Shown here one piece after another: positions 1 to 7,526 of a DNA stretch of 52,696 bases. Position 1 is the first letter of the stretch, and every line of letters starts with the position of its first letter. Origin of the DNA: Marinobacterium sp. GTDB taxonomy: Bacteria; Pseudomonadota; Gammaproteobacteria; Pseudomonadales; Balneatricaceae. The stretch covers positions 1-52,696 of the forward strand of contig JAUWAC010000018.1 of NCBI GenBank assembly GCA_030602245.1, read 5' to 3'. The position numbers and the translations under genes were made by a program. The notes under the pieces are model-generated. The model worked only from the letters and a program-made list of their open reading frames with translations. It had not been told where the DNA came from and did no database searches.

Positions 1-147
1 CTCGCGATGGACACCCTTGCCGTTCGGCTAGTGGTTCCCCTTGCCGGGCCCACAGAGGACTTGCACCTCCAAGTCATCCGACCGCCACCACGCGCATCGG
101 AACAGCGCCCGTCAAGGCGCTACGCGCCATGCCTGGCGCACCACAGA
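1..147. other. Left-edge sequence, possible remnant or dispersed element
   Basis: No convincing gene start, domain or codon pattern is visible here. The stretch is rich in short inverted motifs, for example GGCGC-TAC-GCGCC at 116-128 followed at once by TGCC-TGGCGCA, and it ends at a terminator that reads rightward. It may be the 3' end of an element or gene that lies outside the window. I do not recognise it with certainty. Confidence 0.3.
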
Positions 148-148
148 A

Positions 149-175
149 ACGGCCACCTCAGGGGTGGCCGTTTTC
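149..175. terminator. Rho-independent terminator, probably bidirectional
   Basis: ACGGCCACC (149-157) and GGTGGCCGT (163-171) form a perfect 9-bp stem with a 5-nt loop, followed by TTTT on the + strand. It can end a transcript entering from the left. On the - strand it lies just past the end of the glutathione reductase gene and is followed by a shorter T run. A second perfect hairpin, CCGACAGCG/CGCTGTCGG at 184-205, lies between it and the gene. Confidence 0.75.
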
Positions 176-227
176 ACATCTGCCCGACAGCGGCTGCGCT
201 GTCGGATCCTGCTGCCTCTCGTGCGCT

Positions 228-1589
228 TCAGTGGCGTGCCACCTCACGCATGGTGACGAACTCTTCCGCCGCCGTCGGATGGATACCGATGGTGCTGTCA
301 AAGGTCGCTTTTGTCGCCCCCGCTTTCAGCGCCACGGCGAAGCCCTGAATAATCTCGCCGGCATCGGCACCCACCATGTGGATCCCGACAACACGATCAG
401 TTGCGCTGTCGACGATCATTTTCATCAGTGTACGCTCGTCACTGCCGCTCAGAGTGTGCTTGAGGGCACGAAACTCGGAGCGGTAGACGTCGATCCGCTC
501 AAAGCGCTCCCGTGCCTGCTCTTCGCTGAGCCCGACGGTACCGATGTTGGGCTGACAGAACACGGCGGTCGGAATCAGCTCGTAATCCACGCTCACCGGT
601 GCGCCATCAGCGTACAGATGCCGCACCAGCGCCATCCCCTCGGCCAGCGCCACCGGGGTCAGCTGAATGCGATCGATCACATCACCAATGGCATAGATCG
701 ACGGCACACTGCTCTGGAAATTGTCGTCGACGACAATCGCGCCGTTGTCGGCCAGCCTGACGCCCGCCTCCTCGAGCCCCAGTCCCTGGGTTTTCGGCTG
801 GCGGCCGGTGGCATAGAGAATCTGGTCCGCCTCCAGCCGGCGACCGTCGGTGAGCTCTGCCACCAGGGTACCGTCCGGCTGTTTGTCGATGCGCGTGATA
901 TTGGTATTGAGGCAGAGGTTGACCCCTTTCTTCGCCACCTCTTGCTGGGTAAATTCACGAATCTCGCGATCAAACCCACGCAGAATCATGTCGCCCCGGT
1001 AGACCAGATCGGTGGTCGCGCCGAGCCCGGCGAAGATGCCGGCAAATTCCACGGCGATGTAGCCGCCACCGACGACAATGACGCGACGCGGAAAGCTGTC
1101 CAGGTCAAACACCTCATTGGACGTGATGGCGTGCTCACTGCCGGGGAACTCCGGCACGAACGGCCAGCCACCGGTGGCCACCAGAATACGCTCGGCACTG
1201 TATTCGCGCCCCGCCACTTCGACGCTGTGCGGCCCGGTCACGCGTGCACGGCCGTCGATGATGTCGCAGCCGGCGTTGCGCAGCAGGTTGCCGTAGATGC
1301 CGTTCAGGCGGCTGATCTCGGCTTTCTTGTTGTCGCGCAGGGTCGCCCAGTCGAAGCGGGGCTCGCCGGCGTCGAGACCAAAACCTTTCGCTTCATGAAA
1401 GCCCTCGGCGTAGTGAGAGGCGTAGACATAGAGTTTTTTCGGCACGCAACCCGCGTTGACACAGGTACCGCCCAGGTACAGATCTTCCGCAATCGCCACC
1501 TTCACGCCACGAGCGGCGGCCATGCGCCCGGCGCGTACGCCACCTGATCCAGCACCGATAACAAACAGATCGTAATCAAACTCAGCCAC
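228..1589 (-). CDS. gor: Glutathione-disulfide reductase
   Basis: FAD-dependent cytosolic enzyme that reduces glutathione disulfide with NADPH. The protein (453 aa from the chosen start; E. coli Gor is 450) opens with the dinucleotide-binding motif GAGSGG near residue 13. The redox-active disulfide follows in [13 protein letters not shown] near residue 50, then the NAD(P) motif [13 protein letters not shown], and the C-terminal catalytic stretch [14 protein letters not shown] that supplies the active-site histidine-glutamate pair. I chose the GTG at 1589 because a GGAGAG ribosome binding site lies just upstream and the protein then begins VAEFDYDLF, as family members do; the longer ATG start adds unconserved residues. 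It is a single gene, divergent from the exonuclease III gene, and probably ends at the hairpins at 149-205. Confidence 0.95.
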   Translation of the reverse strand: MAEFDYDLFVIGAGSGGVRAGRMAAARGVKVAIAEDLYLGGTCVNAGCVPKKLYVYASHYAEGFHEAKGFGLDAGEPRFDWATLRDNKKAEISRLNGIYGNLLRNAGCDIIDGRARVTGPHSVEVAGREYSAERILVATGGWPFVPEFPGSEHAITSNEVFDLDSFPRRVIVVGGGYIAVEFAGIFAGLGATTDLVYRGDMILRGFDREIREFTQQEVAKKGVNLCLNTNITRIDKQPDGTLVAELTDGRRLEADQILYATGRQPKTQGLGLEEAGVRLADNGAIVVDDNFQSSVPSIYAIGDVIDRIQLTPVALAEGMALVRHLYADGAPVSVDYELIPTAVFCQPNIGTVGLSEEQARERFERIDVYRSEFRALKHTLSGSDERTLMKMIVDSATDRVVGIHMVGADAGEIIQGFAVALKAGATKATFDSTIGIHPTAAEEFVTMREVARH

Positions 1590-1781
1590 GCTTTCTCTCC
1601 TTAAACACTGTCGCACTTCAGCCCTTCTGTGGAGCGCTAAACCCTAACGCCGGGCCCATGCCATTACCAATTGATCAACTCAAAACAACTAATAGCAAGA
1701 ATCTATCATGAACCCGCCCGGCCCCGAGCCATTTTTGCTAGTATCCGCTCTCCCAATCGAGTTTCGGAGAGATCTATTGTG

Positions 1782-2596
1782 GTGAAGCTGGTTTCTTTCA
1801 ACACCAACGGCATCCGCGTGCGCCTGCATCAGCTGCAAGCGGTGATCGAACGCCACGCCCCGGATGTGATCGGGATTCAGGAAAGCAAGGTGGCCGATGA
1901 CCAGTTCCCGCTGGCGGAGATCGAAGCGCTGGGGTATCACGCCGAGATCCACGGTCAGAAGGGACATTACGGCGTCTGCCTGCTGTCACGCCGTAAACCG
2001 CTGGCGGTGCGCAAAGGCTTTCACACGACGACGAACATGCCCAGCGCCGTCTGATCATCGGTGACTACGAAAGCGATAGCGGGCAGCGCTACACGGTCAT
2101 CAACGGCTACTTCCCGCAGGGGGAGAATATCGCCCACGAAACCAAGTTCCCGGCCAAGCGCAAGTTCTACGCCGATCTGCTGGCCCACCTGCAATCGGAG
2201 CACACCGCCGACGATCCGGTCGTGGTGATGGGGGATCTGAACATTTCGCCGCAGGATATCGATATCGGTATCGGCGAGGACAACCGCAAGCGCTGGCTGC
2301 GCACCGGCAAGACCAGCTTCCAGCCGGAGGAGCGCGAATGGTTGCAGCGTCTCTATGACTGGGGGCTGGGTGATACCTACCGCCACTGCTATCCCCAGCG
2401 CGACGATCTGTTCAGCTGGTTCGACTATCGCAGCCGTGGCTTTGACGCCGAGCCCAAGCGTGGCCTGCGTATCGACGCCATCATGGCAACGCCGGTCCTG
2501 CTCGAGCGCTGTATCGATGCCGGTATCGATTACGAGGTGCGCGCAATGGAACGCCCCTCCGACCACGCGCCGGTCTGGGCCAGCTTCGAGCTCTGA
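1782..2596 (+). pseudogene. xthA: Exonuclease III, frameshifted
   Basis: Exonuclease III is an AP endonuclease and 3'-5' exonuclease of base excision repair. The first part (start GTG 1782, GGAGAG site at 1766-1771) reads [14 protein letters not shown] ... QESK ... [10 protein letters not shown], matching the E. coli N-terminus. The reading frame then runs off after KGF into a stop at 2052. From 2024 the next frame resumes the family sequence: [34 protein letters not shown], the catalytic-loop region WFDYRSRGF, and [12 protein letters not shown] at the end. One base appears to be missing near 2022 (TTTCACAC where TTTCCxCAC is expected). The two parts together would give a normal-length enzyme. 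This is either a real inactivating indel or a base-calling error; the site is not a long homopolymer. A neighbouring GTG at 1779 is an equally possible start. Confidence 0.88.
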
Positions 2597-2606
2597 CCGG
2601 TCGGCG

Positions 2607-3515
2607 TTACGGGTCCGGCTTGACCACCAGCAGGTCACAACGGACCCGTTCCAGAGCGCGCTCGGCGCTGCTGCCCATCAACAGATGCTCCAGCGCCCCG
2701 CGCGGTACATTGCCGATCAGCAGCAGGTCGATCGCGTACTCGTCACAGAACGGCCCCACCCGCTGATGCAGCTCACCTTCGAGCAGATGCAGCTCAGCCG
2801 CGCCCGGCTCATGCTGCCACGGCGCCAGCACCGCCTCGAGGCGCTCACGATGCGTCTTTTCCACCTCGCGCTGCAGGTCGGCAAAATCGGTTACCCGGTG
2901 TTCATCAAAAATCGCCGACTGCGGCAGCGCATGATAGGTATGCAGCACATGCAGCTCCCCTTCCAGCTGTGCCGCCAGCGCATGCGCCATGCCGAACAGT
3001 TTGCCGTCCAGCGCCGCCGGCTCGTTGCGGGGGTGAAACGGATCCAGCGCCACCGCGATGCGCGGATGTGAACACCAGCTGCGCTCCCGCGCCAGCAACA
3101 GCGGCACCTCGACCCGGCGCAGCAGCTTCCAGTCGCCGGGCGAGAGCAGATGGTGCAGAAAACCCGCTTCACCCGACACCGGGTAGAGCAGCAGATCCGG
3201 CATGAAGCGCTCGCATTTGCGCAGCACCGCCTCGATGCGATCGCTGTCCCAGCTGACATCGGTGCCAATCCGTGCCGAATCGAGCCGAATCCGCTCAGCA
3301 AGGCGGTCCAGCCGTCCTTCGCACTGGGTCATGTAGGCATGACGCGCCCGGTTCTGCGCTTCATCCATGCCCGCCACGCCCGGCTCCAACGCGGCCTGAT
3401 ACACACAACAGAACAACTCCAGCTGCCCCTGCGTCAGTGCCAGTCGCGCCGCTTTCTCCAGCAACGCGAGATGCTCACTATCCTCATCGACGCTGACCAA
3501 CAATTTGCCGAACAT
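2607..3515 (-). CDS. uspE: Universal stress protein, UspE-like tandem-domain
   Basis: Cytosolic stress protein with two Usp folds in tandem (about residues 1-145 and 150-302), the arrangement of UspE. It begins MFGKLLVSVDEDSE, a typical Usp first strand. The second domain opens with IAVALDPF and ends with the nucleotide-binding signature IGNVPRGALEHLLMGSSAERAL, which matches G-2x-G-9x-G-(S/T). The signature is not evident in the first domain, as in UspE. The start is supported by an AGGAGAG site. It is convergent with xthA, only about 10 bp away, and divergent from the DUF2892 gene. The UspE family role is stress resistance and motility; no ligand can be inferred here. Confidence 0.85.
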   Translation of the reverse strand: MFGKLLVSVDEDSEHLALLEKAARLALTQGQLELFCCVYQAALEPGVAGMDEAQNRARHAYMTQCEGRLDRLAERIRLDSARIGTDVSWDSDRIEAVLRKCERFMPDLLLYPVSGEAGFLHHLLSPGDWKLLRRVEVPLLLARERSWCSHPRIAVALDPFHPRNEPAALDGKLFGMAHALAAQLEGELHVLHTYHALPQSAIFDEHRVTDFADLQREVEKTHRERLEAVLAPWQHEPGAAELHLLEGELHQRVGPFCDEYAIDLLLIGNVPRGALEHLLMGSSAERALERVRCDLLVVKPDP

Positions 3516-3592
3516 GCTGCTCTCCTGTTTTCATCCGTGCGGTATCGGTTTGACCTTTCCTTACAGAATAGTGCCCGACACCCATCCGGCTA

Positions 3593-3621
3593 GCGACAGG
3601 GATCAATTTCGATGCTATATT
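3593..3621 (+). promoter_or_regulatory. Putative promoter of the DUF2892 gene
   Basis: A weak -35 (GCGACA, 3593-3598) and a good -10 (TATATT, 3616-3621) are spaced 17 bp apart, ahead of the ATG at 3655. The -10 overlaps the ATTAG-N6-CTAAT operator, so repressor binding would block RNA polymerase. The -35 is poor and the promoter call is an inference. Confidence 0.4.
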
Positions 3622-3634
3622 AGCGACATCTAAT
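3619..3634. promoter_or_regulatory. BigR/YgaV-type operator, site 1
   Basis: Perfect inverted repeat ATTAG-N6-CTAAT, with the flanks continuing A/T symmetry (TAT before, TTA after). An identical arrangement occurs at 10165-10180 beside an ArsR-family repressor gene. In BigR/YgaV-type systems, AT-rich palindromes of this kind overlap promoters of DUF2892-containing genes. Here the gene 20 bp downstream encodes two DUF2892 units, which fits well. Confidence 0.7.
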
Positions 3635-3654
3635 TTAGACTATGGAGATCTGAC

Positions 3655-4068
3655 ATGACCCTTCATGCCGCACTTCGCCTGATGGCCGGTAGCGTGATCC
3701 TGATCAGCCTGCTGATCGGCCACTATGCGCACCCCTGGGGCTACTATCTGACCGCCTTTGTCGGGCTCAATCTGCTGCAGTCGGCCTTCACCAACTGGTG
3801 TCCGGCGATGACCGTCTTCCGCAAGCTGGGTCTGCGGGAAGAGCGCTGTGCCCAGGGCATGAGCATCCATCAGGGCGTACACCTCATCGCCGGCGCTATG
3901 GTCCTGGTGACACTGGCACTGGTATTCCTGGCCCAACTGCCGCAGGCACTGCTGCTGGTGACCGGCGTGATCGGCCTGAGCCTGCTGCAGTCGGCGTTTA
4001 CCGGCTGGTGCCCCGCGTTCTGGCTGGCCCGCCTGCTCGGCTTTCGCACCCCGACCACTGCCCGCTGA
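3655..4068 (+). CDS. Membrane protein with two tandem DUF2892 units
   Basis: Integral inner-membrane protein of 137 aa with about four hydrophobic segments. It is an internal duplication with an exact 70-residue period: LLQSAFTNWCPA ends the second membrane segment of unit 1 (about 40-51) and LLQSAFTGWCPA does the same in unit 2 (about 110-121). DUF2892 is the membrane domain attached to rhodanese in E. coli YgaP and found next to sulfur-handling genes. No rhodanese domain is present here. The conserved cysteine in each WCP motif (49 and 119) is the most likely functional residue. The ATG follows a TGGAGAT ribosome binding site. A BigR-type operator covers its promoter, so it is predicted to be induced by reactive sulfur. 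The biochemical role is unknown; sulfur compound transport or membrane persulfide chemistry is a guess. Confidence 0.8.
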   Translation: MTLHAALRLMAGSVILISLLIGHYAHPWGYYLTAFVGLNLLQSAFTNWCPAMTVFRKLGLREERCAQGMSIHQGVHLIAGAMVLVTLALVFLAQLPQALLLVTGVIGLSLLQSAFTGWCPAFWLARLLGFRTPTTAR

Positions 4069-4074
4069 CCCCCG

Positions 4075-4105
4075 GTGAGCGCCTCATGCGGGCGCTCACG
4101 CTTTC
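4075..4105 (+). terminator. Hairpin after DUF2892 gene, weak terminator or attenuator
   Basis: GTGAGCGCC (4075-4083) pairs with GGCGCTCAC (4091-4099), followed by GCTTTC. The stem is strong but the T tract is poor, so partial read-through into the diguanylate cyclase gene at 4146 is likely. Confidence 0.45.
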
Positions 4106-4145
4106 ATGATAGTATCCCGGCATTGTATGTCAGGGATCTGGCCCA

Positions 4146-5399
4146 TTGCTGAAACTCGCCCGCCTTTACCTGCCACTGTTGCTGCTGTCGCTGCCCTGGG
4201 CCGTGGCGCCGCTGTTGAGCCTGCTTGAACCCGCCATGCGGCAGCTGGTCGGCACGCTGCCGCTGCCGCTGTTCGGGCTCGCGCTGGCGTTCGCTGCCGG
4301 TTTCAAGCGCGGCCGAGTGGCCCTCTGTGCGATCCATCTCGGTTTCGCAGCGCTGCTGCTCCAGCAGATCGCCCGCGCCGGGCTCGACCAACCCGATGCC
4401 TATGTGCTTTACACCCTGCTCGGTCTCACCGTCTGCGTGGTACAGGTCTGGACACTGGTACAGCGGGACACATCGCTGTTCTGTCGCCGCGGTCTGAGCA
4501 AGCTGGCACTGACGCTGGCGCCTTACGCAACGCTGGCATGTTTCTGGAGCCAGCCCGGTGAGCTCGCCCCGCTGCTGGTACGCCTGCACCCGCTGCTGCT
4601 GGAGCAGGTGCAGCCTCAGCTGCTGTTGTCCAGGGGGGTGGCCTGGCTGGGTCTGCCGATACTGGGACTGTCACTGCTGCTGACACTGACCCGGCGCACA
4701 CCGGATGAGGTTGCCCTGTTTGGCGCCCTGCTCTGCGTGCTGCTGGCGATGGCGCTGCTGTCTCAGCCTCCGCTGCCGGCGCTGCTGCTGAGCGTCGCTC
4801 CGCTGCTGCTGACGCTGTCGGTGATCCAGCACATCTATGCGATGGCATTCGTCGATACGCTGACCGGCGTGCCGGCCCGGCGCGCACTGGAGCACCGCCT
4901 GGCCGGACTGGGCCGCCAGTACGCGATCGCCATGCTCGATATCGACCACTTCAAGCAGTTCAACGATACCTATGGCCATGATGTCGGCGATCAGGTGCTG
5001 CGCATGGTCGCGACGCAACTGCGCCAGGTCGGCGCCGGCGGCAGCCTGTTTCGCTACGGCGGCGAGGAATTTACCATCGTCTTCAACGGCCGCCGGGAAG
5101 AAGAGGTGGTGGCGGCGCTCGATGCCGTGCGCCAGCGGGTCGAACACTACCCGATGCAGGTGCGTGCTCCGCAACGGCCACGCAATGACAAGGCGGGACG
5201 CCAGGCCCGTCAGGGCGCCCGCGGTCAGAAGCAGGTTCAGGTCACAATCAGCATCGGTGTGGCATGGCGTGAGAGCGACGAACGCCCCGACATGGTGATC
5301 AAACGCGCCGACAAGGCGTTGTATCGCGCCAAGGGGGCCGGCCGCAATCGGGTCATGACCGACGGCCCGGATCCACGGCGTCAGCGTCGTGCCGCCTGA
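4146..5399 (+). CDS. Membrane diguanylate cyclase (GGDEF)
   Basis: Predicted to make cyclic di-GMP from GTP. Residues 1 to about 235 are very hydrophobic with six or seven membrane segments. The GGDEF domain begins at DTLTGVPARRALEHRL and carries MLDIDHFKQFNDTYGH and the active-site loop RYGGEEF, so catalysis should be intact. The inhibitory I-site RxxD is absent: GAGG occupies that place ahead of the loop, so product inhibition is unlikely. A basic, proline- and glutamine-rich insert of about 25 residues precedes the TISIGVA strand. The TTG start at 4146 has an AGGGA element upstream and no better in-frame start is visible. It lies 77 bp after the DUF2892 gene in the same direction and converges on the outer-membrane protein gene. 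Confidence 0.85.
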   Translation: MLKLARLYLPLLLLSLPWAVAPLLSLLEPAMRQLVGTLPLPLFGLALAFAAGFKRGRVALCAIHLGFAALLLQQIARAGLDQPDAYVLYTLLGLTVCVVQVWTLVQRDTSLFCRRGLSKLALTLAPYATLACFWSQPGELAPLLVRLHPLLLEQVQPQLLLSRGVAWLGLPILGLSLLLTLTRRTPDEVALFGALLCVLLAMALLSQPPLPALLLSVAPLLLTLSVIQHIYAMAFVDTLTGVPARRALEHRLAGLGRQYAIAMLDIDHFKQFNDTYGHDVGDQVLRMVATQLRQVGAGGSLFRYGGEEFTIVFNGRREEEVVAALDAVRQRVEHYPMQVRAPQRPRNDKAGRQARQGARGQKQVQVTISIGVAWRESDERPDMVIKRADKALYRAKGAGRNRVMTDGPDPRRQRRAA

Positions 5400-5405
5400 C
5401 CGGCC

Positions 5406-6716
5406 TCAGAAGCCGTAGCGCAGCCGCAGCCAGACGTTGGACGCATCCTCGAACTGGCCAAAAAAGGTGTGGGGCGCATCGCCGCCGAAGAGATTGGCAC
5501 CACCACTCAGCGTCCACTGGTCATCGAGCCGGTAGCTGACGGACGGCCGCATGTAGTAGTCCTGATCGGTGGGCGACCAGTAGTTGAACCAGGACAGGGT
5601 CAGATTGTCTCGCATCAGTTTTGACGTCAGCCTCAGCGTGACGACCTGACGCAGCTCATCGGGGCGGTAAGCCGCCGGATCGCTGCGCTCCAGCGCCGCA
5701 TAATCCTGTATCCATTCCACGTAGTATTGCACCGCTCCGGTCAGACGCGGCACGATCTCGTGCTCATAGCCAAGCAACGCGCGCAGCTGGTCATTGGGTG
5801 TGCGCGGATCGTCGCCGTCGCGATCATCGCCGTGATACCACGCCATTTCCGCATTGGCGATGCCACCCGCCAGTGTGCCGCGCACGCTGCCACCGTAGAC
5901 CTGCAGCGCCGGAAACACCGGCGAACCGCCGGCATCGACACCCATCGGCTGTTTCCAGAAACCATGATACGCGTACAGTGCCCACTCGGTACCACCGACA
6001 CGCCCGAACAGACGCGCCGCAAACTCCCCGTCCTGCGGGAAGCGATCGGGTTCGTCGGCATCGAGCCGATACGCCGGCGCGGCCACCGCGTGCCCGACCA
6101 TCGGTGAGAAGTAGCTGAAGCGCTCGCCGTCGATGTAGCGATCGGGCGTAAACAGCGGCGTCCAGACCAGATCCAGGTTGGCCGCATCGCCGTAATAGCT
6201 GACTTTGATGCTGGGCGCCGGGGCCTTCAGATACACCTCATCGCGACCGGCAAAGAAGGATTTCCAGTCTTTCGGAAACAGATCGTTCAGAAACAGCATG
6301 TCGCCGGTGCCCCAGGTGAGCACCTGCTGCCCGGCCTGCACATCGACACTGGCCAGCGGTGTGAACTGCACCAGCGCCTCGCGCAGATCGATGCTGGGCC
6401 CCGCTTCAACCCCATCGGCGTAGAGATCGCCCTGCAGACTATAGTGCAGGCCGGCGCTGTCGCCAGCCCACTCCAGCCGTGCCCGTACCTCGGCCAGCGT
6501 CTTGTCATCCGGCAGCGCAGGATCATCCTGAAGACGCCCGCCCAGTCCCAGCTCGTAGAACCCGTGCAGGCGAGGCCCGGTCGACGCCTCACTCCAGGGA
6601 TCACCGCCCCAGGGGTCATCCCCCCAGGCCGTATCGGCCGGTGCCGAACCGGAGTCCGTTTCGGCGGCCATGACCGGCAGCGCCGTCAGCATCAGCAGGG
6701 GCAGCAGTTTCCTCAT
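5406..6716 (-). CDS. Outer-membrane beta-barrel protein, DUF1302/porin-like
   Basis: Last gene of the exporter operon, 436 aa. It starts with a signal peptide (MRKLLPLLMLTALPVMAAET) and then a short low-complexity acidic/tryptophan stretch with DDPW and GDPW repeats. The rest alternates polar and aromatic residues as in an outer-membrane barrel (for example LHGFYELGLGGRL, WALYAYHGFWKQP) and ends in the classic C-terminal aromatic residue, LRLRYGF. Its ATG overlaps the TGA of the LolA-like gene (ATGA), so the two are translationally coupled; a start 18 bp further up would lie inside that gene without need. Proteins of this kind often sit beside MMPL/LolA-like pairs. It is probably the outer-membrane partner of the exporter. 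No substrate can be read from the sequence. Confidence 0.75.
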   Translation of the reverse strand: MRKLLPLLMLTALPVMAAETDSGSAPADTAWGDDPWGGDPWSEASTGPRLHGFYELGLGGRLQDDPALPDDKTLAEVRARLEWAGDSAGLHYSLQGDLYADGVEAGPSIDLREALVQFTPLASVDVQAGQQVLTWGTGDMLFLNDLFPKDWKSFFAGRDEVYLKAPAPSIKVSYYGDAANLDLVWTPLFTPDRYIDGERFSYFSPMVGHAVAAPAYRLDADEPDRFPQDGEFAARLFGRVGGTEWALYAYHGFWKQPMGVDAGGSPVFPALQVYGGSVRGTLAGGIANAEMAWYHGDDRDGDDPRTPNDQLRALLGYEHEIVPRLTGAVQYYVEWIQDYAALERSDPAAYRPDELRQVVTLRLTSKLMRDNLTLSWFNYWSPTDQDYYMRPSVSYRLDDQWTLSGGANLFGGDAPHTFFGQFEDASNVWLRLRYGF

Positions 6717-7525
6717 TCCGGCCTCCGCAGCCATTCCCGAGGCGGTGTTCGCAGCGAGCGTTCGCTGAACACATCATCCGTCAGCCCGATGTTGTACTTC
6801 ATGAACCCGAACTCCATCGTCGTCTGGCCACCGCCGCGCAGATCGGACACGCGGCTGCGGATGACAGTCGGGTATCCCTGTACGTCACTGACCTCGAGTG
6901 CTTCAACCCGGCGGTAGGTTTCACCCTTGCCATCGACGTAGTCGATCCGCGTCGGCAGCATCGTGTTGCGATCGATCCACAGCAGGTAATGGTCGAACTC
7001 CACACTCTGGGGGCTGTTGGGTACTGCTTTCAGGCGATAGTGCGTCTCGGTCGTTTCCAGCAGTTCGAACTGGTCTTCCGCCGGGTTACGGCCCGACACA
7101 TCCTCATAAAAGAAGTGTGAACCGACGAAGCTGGTGCGCTTGTCACCGGCCGAGATCCGCTTGACCAGATCCAGCCCCGGCAGATAGAGCCAGCGGTCGT
7201 CATCACGATCCACATGCTTGGCGACCATGAACACCGTGTTGCGCACGTCCGCCGGGCGGCTGAACGCGACATAGAAATGCTGATCGCCACCGTCGGTCAC
7301 ATCCTTGCGCAGAATCGTGAACTGACGCAGCTGCTCACGGCCCTGACCATCGCGGATCACCATCCGCACCTCGCTGCGGCCATCATCGCCCTGATAGTAG
7401 GCGGCACGATTCGCCCGATCGACAATCTCGCCCACATCGGTCAGGGCTTCAGCCCATGCGTGCAGTGGCCACGCCAGCGCAGGCACGAGCAACAGCGACG
7501 CCATCCAACCTGTAAACGCTCTCAT
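6713..7525 (-). CDS. Periplasmic outer-membrane lipoprotein-sorting (LolA-like) protein
   Basis: Protein of 270 aa with a signal peptide (MRAFTGWMASLLLVPALAWPL ... AWA) and a single LolA/LppX-like fold, the group annotated as outer-membrane lipoprotein-sorting protein. Typical family stretches are DVGEIVDRANRAAYYQGDDG, MVIRDGQGRE, DRWLYLPGLDLVKRIS, FVGSHFFYEDVSGR and a C-terminal FGFMKYN. Such proteins bind lipids or other hydrophobic ligands in the periplasm. The start at 7525 has an AGGAGG site 1 bp from the end of the RND gene, so it is co-translated. It probably ferries the cargo between the MMPL exporter and the outer-membrane barrel; that relay is inferred from the gene order. It is not the housekeeping LolA. 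Confidence 0.82.
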   Translation of the reverse strand: MRAFTGWMASLLLVPALAWPLHAWAEALTDVGEIVDRANRAAYYQGDDGRSEVRMVIRDGQGREQLRQFTILRKDVTDGGDQHFYVAFSRPADVRNTVFMVAKHVDRDDDRWLYLPGLDLVKRISAGDKRTSFVGSHFFYEDVSGRNPAEDQFELLETTETHYRLKAVPNSPQSVEFDHYLLWIDRNTMLPTRIDYVDGKGETYRRVEALEVSDVQGYPTVIRSRVSDLRGGGQTTMEFGFMKYNIGLTDDVFSERSLRTPPREWLRRPE

Positions 7526-7526
7526 A

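Noticed and set aside
7..348. 113-codon frame at the left edge
   Set aside because: Runs through a terminator and into the antisense of gor; no domain or start signal.
1669..1712. Sigma70 promoter for xthA (TTGATC ... TATCAT)
   Set aside because: Spacing of 27 bp is too long and no other pair fits well.
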